A DNA stretch of 64,000 bases from assembly GCA_020055645.1 (NCBI GenBank), contig CM034547.1, positions 25,816,513-25,880,512 on the forward strand. The letters run 5' to 3'. Positions 11,990 through 23,236 of the stretch are shown here, piece after piece. The number at the start of each line of letters is the position of its first letter. The stretch's first letter is position 1. The translations under genes and the position numbers were made by a program. The notes beneath the pieces were generated by a model, which had not been told where the DNA came from, searched no databases, and saw nothing but the letters and a program-made list of their open reading frames with translations. Source of the DNA: Tomocerus qinae. Its lineage: Eukaryota; Arthropoda; Collembola; Entomobryomorpha; Tomoceridae.

Positions 11990-14235
11990 AAATTTAACTT
12001 TTACTGCACTCTATTAGATTTTTAGGAATTCACCATTTTAATAAGGAATCGTAAAATTTAATGTTTTACTACTTTTCAATTCTACGTTCTAAGAATTAAT
12101 CCAAAAAAATCAACACAAATATTTACAAGCATAAGTTTTCATGTACCTTTCAATGTCTTATCTCATTGCACATTGTGTGAATAAATGGAGTTTTATGATC
12201 ACAGCACAGATGTTCAAACATTCTATATTTGCAACAAGGTAATTACAAATTACATGTATTTATAGTATCCTAAAATTCGAAAACTAATTTTGTACATACA
12301 TGCTTCTAAAACACAAGTAATTATGTCCTACACTACAATTACAATATGACTGTCTTTTGTTTATCAGAAATTAGTAAATATTTTTGTAGTTGGTAAATTA
12401 ATTTTCATTTGTAACTCTAAACCATCTGTAATCATTGAAAAAGGAGTTTCAATATTTTCAATAGCCATCGCAATCACTGGACTTGCTAAATTATCTTTCA
12501 AAACATAAATTTGCAATGGAGTTAGAGCAATTTTGCATAAAAATCTTAAATTTCCGAATTCGTTTTGAAGACGAGGATAGAATTTAATTGATGAGGATGT
12601 AATTTCTATGATGATTGTCACAGTGTGGAATGATAAGTTGTTAGTGTAGGGATATAGTGGTGTAGTTAGTGGTAAAAGTGGTTAGTTAAGAAGGATAGGG
12701 CTTATTAGGATAAATTATGAAGTGGGAGTGGCTGTGTAGGTATGAGTTGTGGATGATTTCTTGTGAGTGGATGGTTAGGAGTCTCAGTTGCCCCCAAACA
12801 AAGGACGGAGGAAAGCAATTAGGCGATTTTCCAGTCTTGTGAATAAGATCAAAAGAGGATAGAGCAAACAGAGGAGAGAAGAAAGAGCTAGGAGTATAGA
12901 AGGCCATGACATCTGAAGATCGGGCATTCGGATTGAGCGGAGCGAGCGAGCGAGTGAGTGAGCGAGTGTTGCTAAACTTTCCCCTAATTGAGAGCTAGTT
13001 GTTTGGAATGGAGTCCTTTTTAGTCCTTTATCTTTAACGAAGTGGACAATTCCTTGGGAAAGGATGCAGACTATTTGTCTATCCACTTTTACTATTATCT
13101 GATTCTCTCTCCAACAAATGAATAGCTCAGTCTAAATCCAGCTTGGCTTCCTATCTGCATGCCTCGACTACTACTGACTGGCGATGGGGACATAATATTT
13201 CTGGGTGAGTTCTCTAACCTATGAATGAGTTATTGCACAGGAACCGAGCACATTCAAAGGTATTATGTAGTTCGGATTAGCAGGGAAACTTTGCACCTTG
13301 TGATAGAATCTGTCCGCTAATTGCTCTCATTTGTCTGTTCTTATCTTTTGCTGACTACGCTGACCAAGTCACTTGCACTATGCCACCCGATTATCACGCT
13401 TCGGTGACAACCCGACTATCTCTCTCCATATAACTTTTTATACTCAACTTTCTTTTCTTCCTCTACCATAGCCTCGCATTAAATTACAAGCCAAAATATA
13501 CTCTGCCCCTCTCCCCACTCTCAATTACTAAATCTCATCCTCCTCAAACAGATTAAATTGTGTCAATTACATTATTTATTTCAACCCCAAGCCAAAATCT
13601 ATTTTTTGCACTTCCTTCAACAGTCCCCCTAATACTATTATTTCTCTTGATGCAAAATATAGTGTAAAAAATCAATATTTCTATGTAGATGCTACATTTG
13701 TTTAACCAACGTTCCGTTTTCTCCTTATACTTCTCTGGCTCTTGTGAAAAGCAGATGAATCTGAATCGCAATGATTTTTCGATTTATGCAAAACTAGATC
13801 CATGCAAAATGCATGGAAGAATTAGTAAACTTTTAACTACTATTTAATCACTATTGCATATTCATTTTTACTGGTGTACATATTATGTAATCTAATGAAA
13901 TGGAATTTATGGCTTATGCCAAGTACACGGTGGCCGTATCGTGGTTTCACTTTACTATAGATGTCAAAGAAAATAGTACCATACTAACCACAGCCTTTTA
14001 TAATCAGAAAAACATTTTGGTGTATATTGCTTTTATTGATATGTAAATCTCACCTTCTAACTATAATTAAATAATGATTGTGAATCAGAAACAAAACTCT
14101 AAACAAATTACAGAAACGTTTGTGCACTTATTCCATTTACTGTGTAATTATAGAGTTATTATTATTATAGTGCCTGTTGTGTGCTTCCAAGTTTAGCCAC
14201 AATAATCATCTGAAAACATGGAATGCTTCGATTGT
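11990..14235. other. intergenic region downstream of the RGK gene
   Basis: No gene is supported. A GAGC/GAGT microsatellite sits at about 12937-12967. The open frames at 12364-12621 and 12784-13086 (-) lack recognisable domains or splice partners. The 3' UTR of the RGK GTPase should occupy the right edge. Confidence 0.4.
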
Positions 14236-17200
14236 TTAGAGAACGTGTAGATTATCGCAAGACTTTGATTTGTCACAAAATTTTCCAAAAATCTCTTTGG
14301 CCAAATTCAGTTTAGAGTTTCTCTTTTTCATCTTGTGCTCTCTTAACCGGCACTGTTTCAGGACACCGACCAGCAGTTCGTCCACATTGTGTTGAATCCC
14401 AGAAGATGTCTCAATGAATTTAGCATCTGTAGAAGTAGCCAAGTTTTTCCCTTCTGTATTCCAAATAAAAATATATCATACATCAATAAACATGATACCA
14501 TGATACAAACGTATTCCAAATATTATGTTCAGTTAAGTTTAGTAGTAGTAGACAATTATATCCATTAATACGAGTTATACAGCGGAAAGTATGATATTAG
14601 ACTCCAGGATGAAAGCGAATCCCTTTTCTGAAACATTACACTATACTATTGACCTAAATAGGCAATTTGGACATATTTTTAGACATTTAGCAGGTGCTCG
14701 TTTTATATAACAAGCTTTTTTTCCGTTTGGTAAACCTCAACATACACAAGCTCGATTTTCATCGTATTTTAGTCATTGTATCTTTATTTGAGGTCATTTT
14801 ATGTGTATATTTAGTTTTTTGCTTACGTAAAAAAGTTCATAAACACAATATACAGGTACATCGAAACTAATCTCACATTAGACGACTATCCTCTTTTCTG
14901 AATAGAGATGAAAATTGATAACGAAAACAAAAGCAAGCTCGCGATCGAGTGGGCACGATTAAAGCAACGTGGGTGGCCTCGTGAGCATGAGCCCAATCTA
15001 CTTTTGTTCTCTTTATCAACTTTTATTGTTCTCCAATCTCTATTCAGAAAAGAAAAATGGTTTTAGTAATACAAATTTTCGCATTAATGTCGATTCACTT
15101 AAACTAAATGGTCAAATTCAATTTTCCACTTCATCAATCATCTGTGAGATACCTCGGAGTTAGAAATCCTGAGAGATATCTCGTAGATTTAAGCGAATTC
15201 AGAAAACGAATGACTTTTGATTACCCTGAATGTTTGAATGAAAGATGAAATGAGATTTAGATTTAAGTGAAATCGGGAAATGAACAAGATTTACTAAAGT
15301 GATTAAATGTCTTTGGTAGGCGTGGATGCATGTATAGCTAAAAATAAATACATGGAATTTGAATTTTGTACTAACAGAATTATTGCATCAAGTAGCTTGA
15401 TAGATTTTCAATATTATATTAGCATAACATGACCAAAATAATGAACATGTAGGTGGCAGTAAATTGGAATGAAGGATTCCATAATAACATTATGGAAAAA
15501 GGTAAGGAGATTGTATTTTAATCTTACCATCAGGAGAAATGAGTCTAGATCTTGCCAAGTCACATTTATTGCCGACCAGAATGACAGCTTTGTTTCTGGT
15601 GACAGACTCTTCCCACAGATATCTGAGTATTTCAGCAGCAGCGTTGAAAGAGTTTTTATCGGTGACCGAATAGACGACGACACATGCGTGTGGGTCGTAG
15701 GTAGTCAGGCAATTTTCCACCTAACCATTCCGAACACGTCATTATATTAAATATTTAATAGAGATAACTAGACATAGATATGTCACCATGTCCTGCCTAC
15801 AAACATATCAATTTGCATTGTGTATGTAGGTAGGTTTATAATTGCTTTTGACTCACAGACATCTCACTGCTGGGATGATCAATAAAAATCAGCTCCGACT
15901 CTTTTTCCTCCAGCAACACAGAAACAGTCCTTTCTCCAAAGTCGTCGTCTATAGTCATAAAAAACTCAAGTGAATGACTATGAAAGGGCGATTGAATTAA
16001 GTTGAATAGGACGGGTAACATGAGAACCTCCTGCTCCTGACTGCGTATACAACTTATGAAAGCTGTTTCCCTGTCTTATCATCTCCCATCTCTGGTTTAC
16101 CTAACAATAAAAGAGAGACAGGCAAGACAGAACAGTCAGGAACAGGACATTCTTTAATTTCCAATGCAAAGTGCAATAAAGCGACACGTATCATAGTTGT
16201 AGTCTATGTAATGTAGGTCGATAGAAAAAATGAGCGAACCAAGCGAGACGTCGTAAGTGTTGATATACTCGCTTGTCATAAACTGCGAGACGATTGAACT
16301 CTTCCCTGGAAAAAAAAATTTGTACAATATCAAGGAAAGGCATCTTGGAATATAAGCCTAATAATGTTGACTGTATTTACCAACTCCCGACTGTCCCAAG
16401 AGAACTACTCTGAACTTGATTTGCTTGTTGTCGGATTGGATGCTGTCGGTAGACACGGCAGAGCTGCCACAACAAGAATTGTCAAAAGGTGACCTTTCTC
16501 CAGAGTGAGAGTGTCTGCAACAATACAAATGCATTATATCCCGTGTAACTTTTCAATCTGGAACACAAACACAATATTATTACATCCCATCACATATTGA
16601 TTTATGAATTAGCACTGCCACTCACTCCGTTTACCAAACGGGAACACCTCCTCCCTCCTGCAGTTTACCATTTGGGTCAACTCTGCCTTCCAAAACTGCT
16701 CTCCAATACCTACTTGCTCAACTCTCCCAAAAACTCTAATGTAAATCTAATACTTTCCCTTCCTTATTCAATGTTCATGTTATATTATATACTTACAACC
16801 AAAAATTTGCTTTGCTCTCTATAAAAACCGCGGACAAGTGTCATAGTATATACGTAGTAGGCTTATTGCACCATCAGACATGCCCTATCACAACTGTCCA
16901 TTGAAATCCCTAATAACTTCATTAAATTCTAGTACAAGGTAAACAATTTTTATATTGAAAAATGTGTAAAATGTACTGAGAAGAGATTCCTCATTTTCTG
17001 AGCAATGTTGAAACAAGTACTAAAGTCAATTTTTCATTTATAATGACATAAATCGCCGAGGAAATATTTCATGTAACGTTTTTAGGTTTCAGCATGATTT
17101 ATATTGGTCACCAACATTGATATCGGTAGTGGTACTAGATCCATATAATGACCACCATTTTGGCGTGGTTGTTCACTAAGCCTATGGCATATAATATCGT

Positions 17201-19925
17201 GTTAAAGTGACTAGTATATCATGGAACAACTTTCGACAGCTTTGGTTTAATTTTCTCTACAGAATAGAAGTCTCAGGGCATAAGTACTTTAACAATAAGC
17301 CTCTTTTCCTACTTTGTCCATCCATGTCTGCTTTGTCTATATCTCTCGTAACATTAGAGCACAACCTAACAAAGCAAAGTCCTGGTCCTTAAAAAACCCA
17401 TTATACAAACTCATCATCATACAATCGCTCACTCAACATAAAACCAAGAACAGGAAAGAAAACTGCACTAAAGAACAGACGTTCGCATAATATTCCTTTC
17501 CACTCTGCAACTCAACAGTCCACAAAGGGCGTCATTAACAATTCTCTCGGAAGGGCTTTTCGCCAAATTACGACTCTGATGTATAATACTCTTTTCCTTT
17601 TAGATAGCATCGCATAAAGACCTTTTACACGGCATATCCCCATCTAAACCACGGCTACGCTTCGGATTATTAACAAAGAGTTCTGCACTAAACCGAAATC
17701 TTTGTCCTAATAGTAAATGACGCAGAAAGAACGTTATTACTGGGAAATCGCATCTTCAAATGCAAATGGAGATATAAGTCTTTTTGACAACTCCTTTACT
17801 TACCAGCTTACGTAGTAAACAATAATGTATACAGAGTGCGTCATATATACTACCCTGTACTACTTTCACCATATAAACATTAAATATTACCTTTTAGACC
17901 TAAAAATTCGAAGAAAATTTGACACTTTCTCATTTGGACCTTCTCAGACATCGTCATTAGTATTTTTACAGACAAACTTATGCGCATGTTTTTCCCCGGA
18001 TAGCTCCCTAAAACAATAAAAATATTGAAGTCTAAATGACGAATTTACCCGGAGGTAACGGACGACACGAGTTCTTGCAACTCCATCAACTCCTACACTT
18101 CCTGAGTCTCCTTTTCTCCGGGGAAAGTTGTGCGGAAGTGAGATGAAAGATTTACATTTGACGCACTCTGTACCTACGCAAATTAGTTTGATATTTACAC
18201 CTTATGGTATACTATCCTGCGGCTCAGATTCTCAAATGCTACCACTCTAATTGGATATTTTGAGATACTTTGTTCATTGAAACTTTTAATAACAAAAAAT
18301 ATGAATGTCATAATTTTTCTCCGAAGAAAATACAGTTGAATACGCCTACGGATGGAATATTATTCAAAATAAATACAATTATTGAATGGGAAATGAAATC
18401 GGAAATAGGAGAATGCAAAGTAGCAGGAAATGCAATCCAGGGTGAAATCTGAAAGAGAGCATCTTGAGTGAAATAGCAATTAGATGAATAGGAGAAAAAC
18501 AAATCGAATAATTAATTGATTTATGTCTACCATGTAATACTACCATGTCCCTTCTAAAAGCAATTTCGTACCTAAGCAATGTGTATGCATGAGAAGAAGA
18601 CTTTGATGAAGCGAACCTGCTAGAATTGCTGGCCATGGAGTTATTTGATTTAGACCTGCGAGGGAATTTGTCTCCTTTGTTGACGACACCTTTGTTAGTT
18701 ATGCTGAAAGTCCTCAGTCGATAGATTTCCTCTCGACAAACTTGATTTTCTGGCAGACTTGACACTCTGGGTCGCATTTGGTCGCACGCTATACATACAG
18801 AGAGAAGTTTGTTAGAGAGTTCTCATGCTAATTCCAAGGACTCATTTAAAAACACCCAGTGTACAAAAGTCGTTACTCTACTTTCAAGAGAATTCATTGG
18901 AAAAGAGCCGGGGAATTAATCTAGAGACAAGAGGAGAACAAGGTTGAAGGAAAATCTTCCTTCCTCCGGATATACCATTTCGTGTGTGAGTCATTTAATA
19001 GGTAAATATATACCGTCTAGTGCAGTACAATGTATGAGTCATAAAACAATATAATACTCAAGAATGAAAGTGGAAATTCTTATGACAGGCACTTTCTCCA
19101 ACCTTACTACTGAGAAAAGACAACCTGGGGCTTTGAGGAAGTACTAAGTATATCTACCTGATAATAATATCAACTTTCGTGAAAGGTAGTAAACAGTAAA
19201 AGCTGCTGATGCTCAAGTTACACTGTTGTACTTGTAATGTAATGCTATGGCTATTCACAACAAGAGGAGTTAATGGAAAACACTATAATAAATGGAAAAA
19301 GGAACATTTAATATGCCGTTCGACGTTGCTCGAAGTAGAATAACGGAAAAGGTAGACACATAAAGAAAATCTATATACATCGTTTACCTTCCGCTTCAGC
19401 AGTTTAGTATTCAGGTTATTGAGATTACATGTTACCCACCCATCTACCTAATCTCTGCTTTTTGTCGTTAATCCACATTTTTTGGGTTATTGTCCTATAC
19501 CACTTTTAATAATAATAACCGTATGGACAAATTCTTCCAGTTAACAGTAATTGAATTAGGTAAATACAGAGGCAAGAAATATAAGTTGAAAATTATTGAC
19601 AATGGACACATTATCACGAATCATTAATTTTCAGGGTTTGGGGATTTTGGGGTAAATGATTTTAAGTGTAAAATATATATAACCGAAAACTTGTTGCTTT
19701 GTTTAACTTACTGGGCAATTCGAGAAAGTTGCTGGATCTGCGTCCGTTGAAACGTTCTCCAAAGTTTTTGGGACTGCTGGCCCGTCTGGAAGCAAGTGTT
19801 GCTAAATTTCCTCTTGGACTTGGGCTTGTTGGTCGACTCCCTCCAGGGGAAGTGTCGGTAGAAGTTGTAGACCATTCTACCTCTTTGTTGCGGCGAATGC
19901 TATTCCGACGTCTTTTCGTGCTCAT
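14236..19925 (-). CDS. RGK-family small GTPase (Rad/Gem/Rem/Kir type)
   Basis: RGK proteins are Ras-like, mostly GTPase-poor proteins that bind calcium-channel beta subunits and the cytoskeleton. Seven exons join in phase to 377 aa: 19925-19712, 18788-18572, 16514-16381, 16305-16240, 15948-15857, 15720-15528, 14453-14236. A long Ser/Arg/Pro-rich N-terminal extension (about 165 aa) precedes the P-loop GQSGVGKS (184-191). G3 is DHPSSEMS in place of the usual DxxG, a family trait. G4 is NKCD (292-295), and ETSSGIQHNV gives the G5 region. The C-terminus KSKSCDNLHVL is the RGK signature and carries no CAAX box. The donor of exon 4 is GTTCGC, unusual but forced by phase. Introns 1-2 are long and host a MITE. 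Confidence 0.93.
16515..17831 (-). other. RGK intron 2, distal part
   Basis: Intronic sequence with no domain-bearing frame on either strand. It runs into the Tc1/mariner-like MITE at 17832. Confidence 0.45.
17832..18170. mobile_element. Tc1/mariner-type MITE
   Basis: A 339-bp element bounded by 12-bp perfect inverted termini CAGAGTGCGTCA...TGACGCACTCTG with a TA dinucleotide immediately outside each end (17830-17831 and 18171-18172). A TA duplication is diagnostic of Tc1/mariner. A subterminal CCCCGG/CCGGGG pair (about 17995 and 18117) adds internal symmetry. No transposase is encoded. It lies inside an intron of the RGK gene. Confidence 0.75.
18789..19711 (-). other. RGK intron 1
   Basis: About 920 bp between the first two coding exons. 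No conserved element, repeat or RNA gene was recognised. Confidence 0.45.
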
Positions 19926-20510
19926 GATTGACGATTCACTACAGGTGAGACGAACAAATTCTTCTCAATTCCGTCTCGATACACTTTCACTCTTTTCCAA
20001 CGCATCGCATGCGCACCGATCTCAACAGTTATTGATTTTTTGCGGATTTTCTCTTTGGCGGCGACGGCGACGGATGCTAAGAAGGAGTACAAAGTACAAC
20101 ACTTTCAGTTCACTCACTCACTTTTACATGTTTTCTTTTCTAACCGAATATTATTATCATCTTATCGTTAGCGGCTTCACAATATTTTTCCTCACTTGGC
20201 CTCGAATCCTCATCTCTTACTTCGTCAAGGACCTAACAACCCACCTACCTACTTTAACCATTACTCTTTTCTGACAGGTGCACTATTCACTATAATGTAC
20301 TATTATTATTACTCTTCTCGCAGGTCAAAGACGTAAAAGCTTACTATCAAGATGCCAATATTATTGCCATCCTATCATATAATTATTTATGTCGACATCT
20401 GCTCCTTCACTTAGTATTATATGATGACGATGACGGCTGTAACCTGATATGAATGGAACTTTGAAAGGCCACAGAACAGAATACTCAATAAGTTCTAGTT
20501 CAGTCATCTT
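19926..20510. other. upstream region of the RGK gene
   Basis: Likely 5' UTR and promoter. The start-proximal stretch contains short GGCGACGGCGACGG runs around 20055. A plus-strand frame runs across this region but is the mirror of the first RGK exon and is not a gene. Confidence 0.4.
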
Positions 20511-20511
20511 C

Positions 20512-20930
20512 CGGCTGAATTTAGGCGGCAGGATCTTATTGCCTCAATTCCCCCTGTTGCCCCCTCCCCCAAGCACGTATTTAGTAGAGGGGCGGGGAGG
20601 GCGCAGCGCCCCCTAAATCTGAGAAAAAGAAAATTTTTTTCTCAAAAATGGCCTAAAATTGGAAAATTTTTTCGCGCTTCGCGCGAATGTCTTATTTTTG
20701 GTATAATTTTTGCTTCCGCCCCCCCTTGAACAAATTTCTAGATACGTGCCTGCCTCCCCCATTACCTATAGTTTAGCCACTTAACATATTACCTTAATAT
20801 ATTGCCCCCAGCAAAAATAGTGACGGGAAGCAAATGGCAAAGATAATAAGTTAAGTGGCTAAACTAGGGGTAGCGGGGTAGGGGGCAAAAGGGGCAATTG
20901 AGGCAACGAGATCCCACTGCCTAAATTAAG
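20512..20930. mobile_element. foldback element interrupted by a nested MITE
   Basis: The left arm (about 20512-20570 plus 20761-20785) and the right arm (about 20850-20930) are inverted copies. Both share the strings GCCTCAATT, TGCCCCCT and TAGTTTAGCCACTTAA. The left arm is split by a separate 182-bp insert (20571-20752) that the right arm lacks. The insert has its own termini, AAGCACGTATTTAG and CTAGATACGTGCCTG, and C-rich near-duplicates (CCTCCCCC) on both sides. It also contains GCGCTTCGCGCGAA. Confidence 0.75.
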
Positions 20931-20935
20931 CCAAT

Positions 20936-21342
20936 CTTCCTACAATATCTTTAGTATTTTATAAATAAGGGCTATTTTCTCTTTCAGCACTCAATTTTAT
21001 AAATTATCATACCAGTAAACGTGTGTGTTGTGTACAGTACAGTCACAGCCCAGAGTCGAAAGTTGGTTTGGCGGATGGTGTGTGATTTATGAATCATGAA
21101 TCAATAAAAGCCATACACAATAAAGAATATAGCAATAATTTAGCCATAATATAGCAAAATAATGTAGAAATTCAACTTGATAGAAATAGTTTGATTGCAA
21201 TACATAATGAAGTTGAACCTTCACATAAATAACCGGATCATTTTCGTTCCTGAAATACTTACCAGTTATCACAGGTTATCACGATGCCACATTTTCAGCA
21301 TGGCACATCAAACCATATAAAAAGATTCCAATGTTCGCAATC
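20936..21342. other. inter-element spacer
   Basis: AT-rich sequence between two foldback elements. No gene or repeat was recognised. Confidence 0.4.
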
Positions 21343-21701
21343 GGGTTGGGTTGCTGCAAACGGGACGCAGTAAGCAAAAATTTTCTAAGTTTTTTTCCCA
21401 ATGGAAAATCGTACCCAAATTTTTCTAAGTTCTTTTCCCACTGTAAGAATGACGAATTCAGTCTTCAGTGTATAATCACTTTTTAAGCCACCCGTCACTA
21501 TTTTTGCCTTTTTTCTAACCTAACCTAATAAAAATGAATATAATAAATGTTTGGTTGTTTCAATTTTATTAGGTTAGGTCAAAAAAGAGGCAAATAGTGA
21601 CTAGTTTTGAAAATACTTAGAAATTTGTTGCCTGATTTTTACATTGGGAAAAAACTTAGAAAATTTTCGGTTACTGCGTCCCGTTTGCAGCAACCCAACC
21701 C
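21343..21701. mobile_element. MITE with about 65-bp terminal inverted repeats
   Basis: A 359-bp element begins GGGTTGGGTTGCTGCAAACG and ends with its reverse complement. The inverted ends extend about 65 bp with a few mismatches. GCAATC directly abuts both ends (21337-21342 and 21702-21707), a likely 6-7 bp target duplication. The centre is a second inverted pair containing CTAACCTAACCTAA and TTAGGTTAGG. The whole unit could fold into one long hairpin. No coding capacity. Confidence 0.8.
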
Positions 21702-22227
21702 GCAATCGCGCTCGCAAGCATTTCAAGCATATGTACGATTCAAAATTTTTCGGGTCAGGTACTTGTCCCCTGTGGGCCAGAGCTATCTGACCCGCTATTT
21801 CAACACAGCCTATGATAGAGTTAGATTGTAGAGTATAGAGTCTATACAGCGTGCCGTGTATCTTTGCCACAAGAACCGATAACCACCTGAAACAGAGAGT
21901 CACATTTAACCAAAAAAGATAATAAATATAATATCTATAGTAGATCTGGATTTGCCGAATAAAGATAGATTTCCGATTTTCCATTCCTGGTCACCGTGGA
22001 ACACTTGGCGGTGCACGATAACTTTCTTAACGGTTTGAGCTAGACTGTTCAATTTTTAGGGCAGCTTCTTGAGGTACCACCGAGTAAGTAAATGGGCAAT
22101 ATCGGTCAATTTTCAGTTCAAAAACTAAAAATAATTTAAAATCGGCCTAACTTAGTTTCTAGTCATCCTACAACGTCATGCTGTAAACATTAACTTAGCG
22201 AAGTATTTATTGAAAATTAAAAACCTA
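21702..22227. other. inter-element spacer
   Basis: No gene seen. The open frame overlapping 21607-21831 is mostly a reading of the MITE arm and its flank. Confidence 0.4.
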
Positions 22228-23236
22228 CAGCAAGCCGTAACTGAAGCTCGCCTGAGTAAAGGTTACCGTGTACACATTTTGGTAGTCGAAAAGTACTCGC
22301 ACGTAACACAAAACGGAGCGTACAGATTTTGATCAAACTTTCAGAATTGAGTCTTTATATATGCAGCTACGACATATTAAAAATTCAGACATTGATATAA
22401 TAAGGAAACGAAGCTATATCATTTGAAATATCAACATAAAATCAAAATTGGTTAATATTGACAGTGAAAATCAACCGAAAATCAAAATCGATTAATGTTG
22501 ACTATGAAAATCAACACAAAATCAAAGTACATTAATGTTGACTATAAAAAATGAACAGAAAATCAAAGAACATTAAGGTTGACTATGAAAATGAACAGAA
22601 AATCAAAATTGATTAATATTGACTATCAAAATGAACAGAAAATCAAAATTGATTAATATTGACTATCAAAATGAAGAGAAAATCAAAATTGATTAATATT
22701 GACTATCAAAATGAACAGAAAATCATACATTAATGGTGACTATAAAAATCAACAGAAACTCAAAATTGATTAATGTTGACTATTAAAATCGACAGAAAAT
22801 TAAAATCGGTTAATAATGACTATCAAAACTATAAGGGAATCGAAAAATGAAATATAAATCCAAAATAGATTTATTTCCATCGTCTAATAGTTATTTTCCG
22901 GTTTTATTTGCATTATTATAAAATTATAAATTTGGAAGAAGCGGATGAAAATAATTTATACTATTACGGTAACATATTATAGGAAACGCCATTGAACTTT
23001 TTTAATGCCCATTTTCCACTTTGACTATCAAAATGAAGACAAAGTGAGCGCGCAGTATCTCAGCAGCCAATGGACCTATTTACCCCAAAATCAATAGGGA
23101 TCGTCACTGGGCCATAGGTATTGCTTTTGCCAAATTTGGTCAATATCCGCCATTGCGTTCGAAAGTTATCGTGGGGACGGACGGACGTACGGACGGATTG
23201 TGAGGTTCTATAAGCTGCCTTATTCAGGCGAGCTAA
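22228..23236 (+). mobile_element. Helentron/HINE-like non-autonomous element, copy 1
   Basis: The unit starts near ACAGCAAGCCGTAACTG and has a subterminal AGCTCGCCTGAGTAA (22245-22259), which recurs inverted as TTATTCAGGCGAGCT (23220-23234). The core (about 22400-22810) is a 40-bp minisatellite, unit GATTAATATTGACTATCAAA followed by ATGAACAGAAAATCAAAATT. A conserved 3' block follows, with GGACGG repeats, then an imperfect hairpin directly before the terminal CTAA. Short subterminal inverted repeats, a tandem core and a 3' hairpin ending CTRR match the layout of Helentron-derived HINEs such as Drosophila DINE-1. No helicase is encoded, and the family assignment is inference. Confidence 0.7.

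Noticed and set aside
12364-12621. 85-aa minus-strand frame that reads somewhat protein-like
   Set aside because: No family recognised, AT-driven composition and no neighbouring exons in phase. It could be an exon of an unknown gene but I cannot support it.
12784-13086. 100-aa minus-strand frame with a hydrophobic stretch
   Set aside because: It overlaps a GAGC/GAGT microsatellite, and the hydrophobic part comes from purine-rich plus-strand DNA. No domain or splice partner.
19699-20274. 191-aa plus-strand frame
   Set aside because: It is the opposite strand of RGK exon 1 and its upstream region. The minus-strand reading joins in phase to an RGK GTPase.
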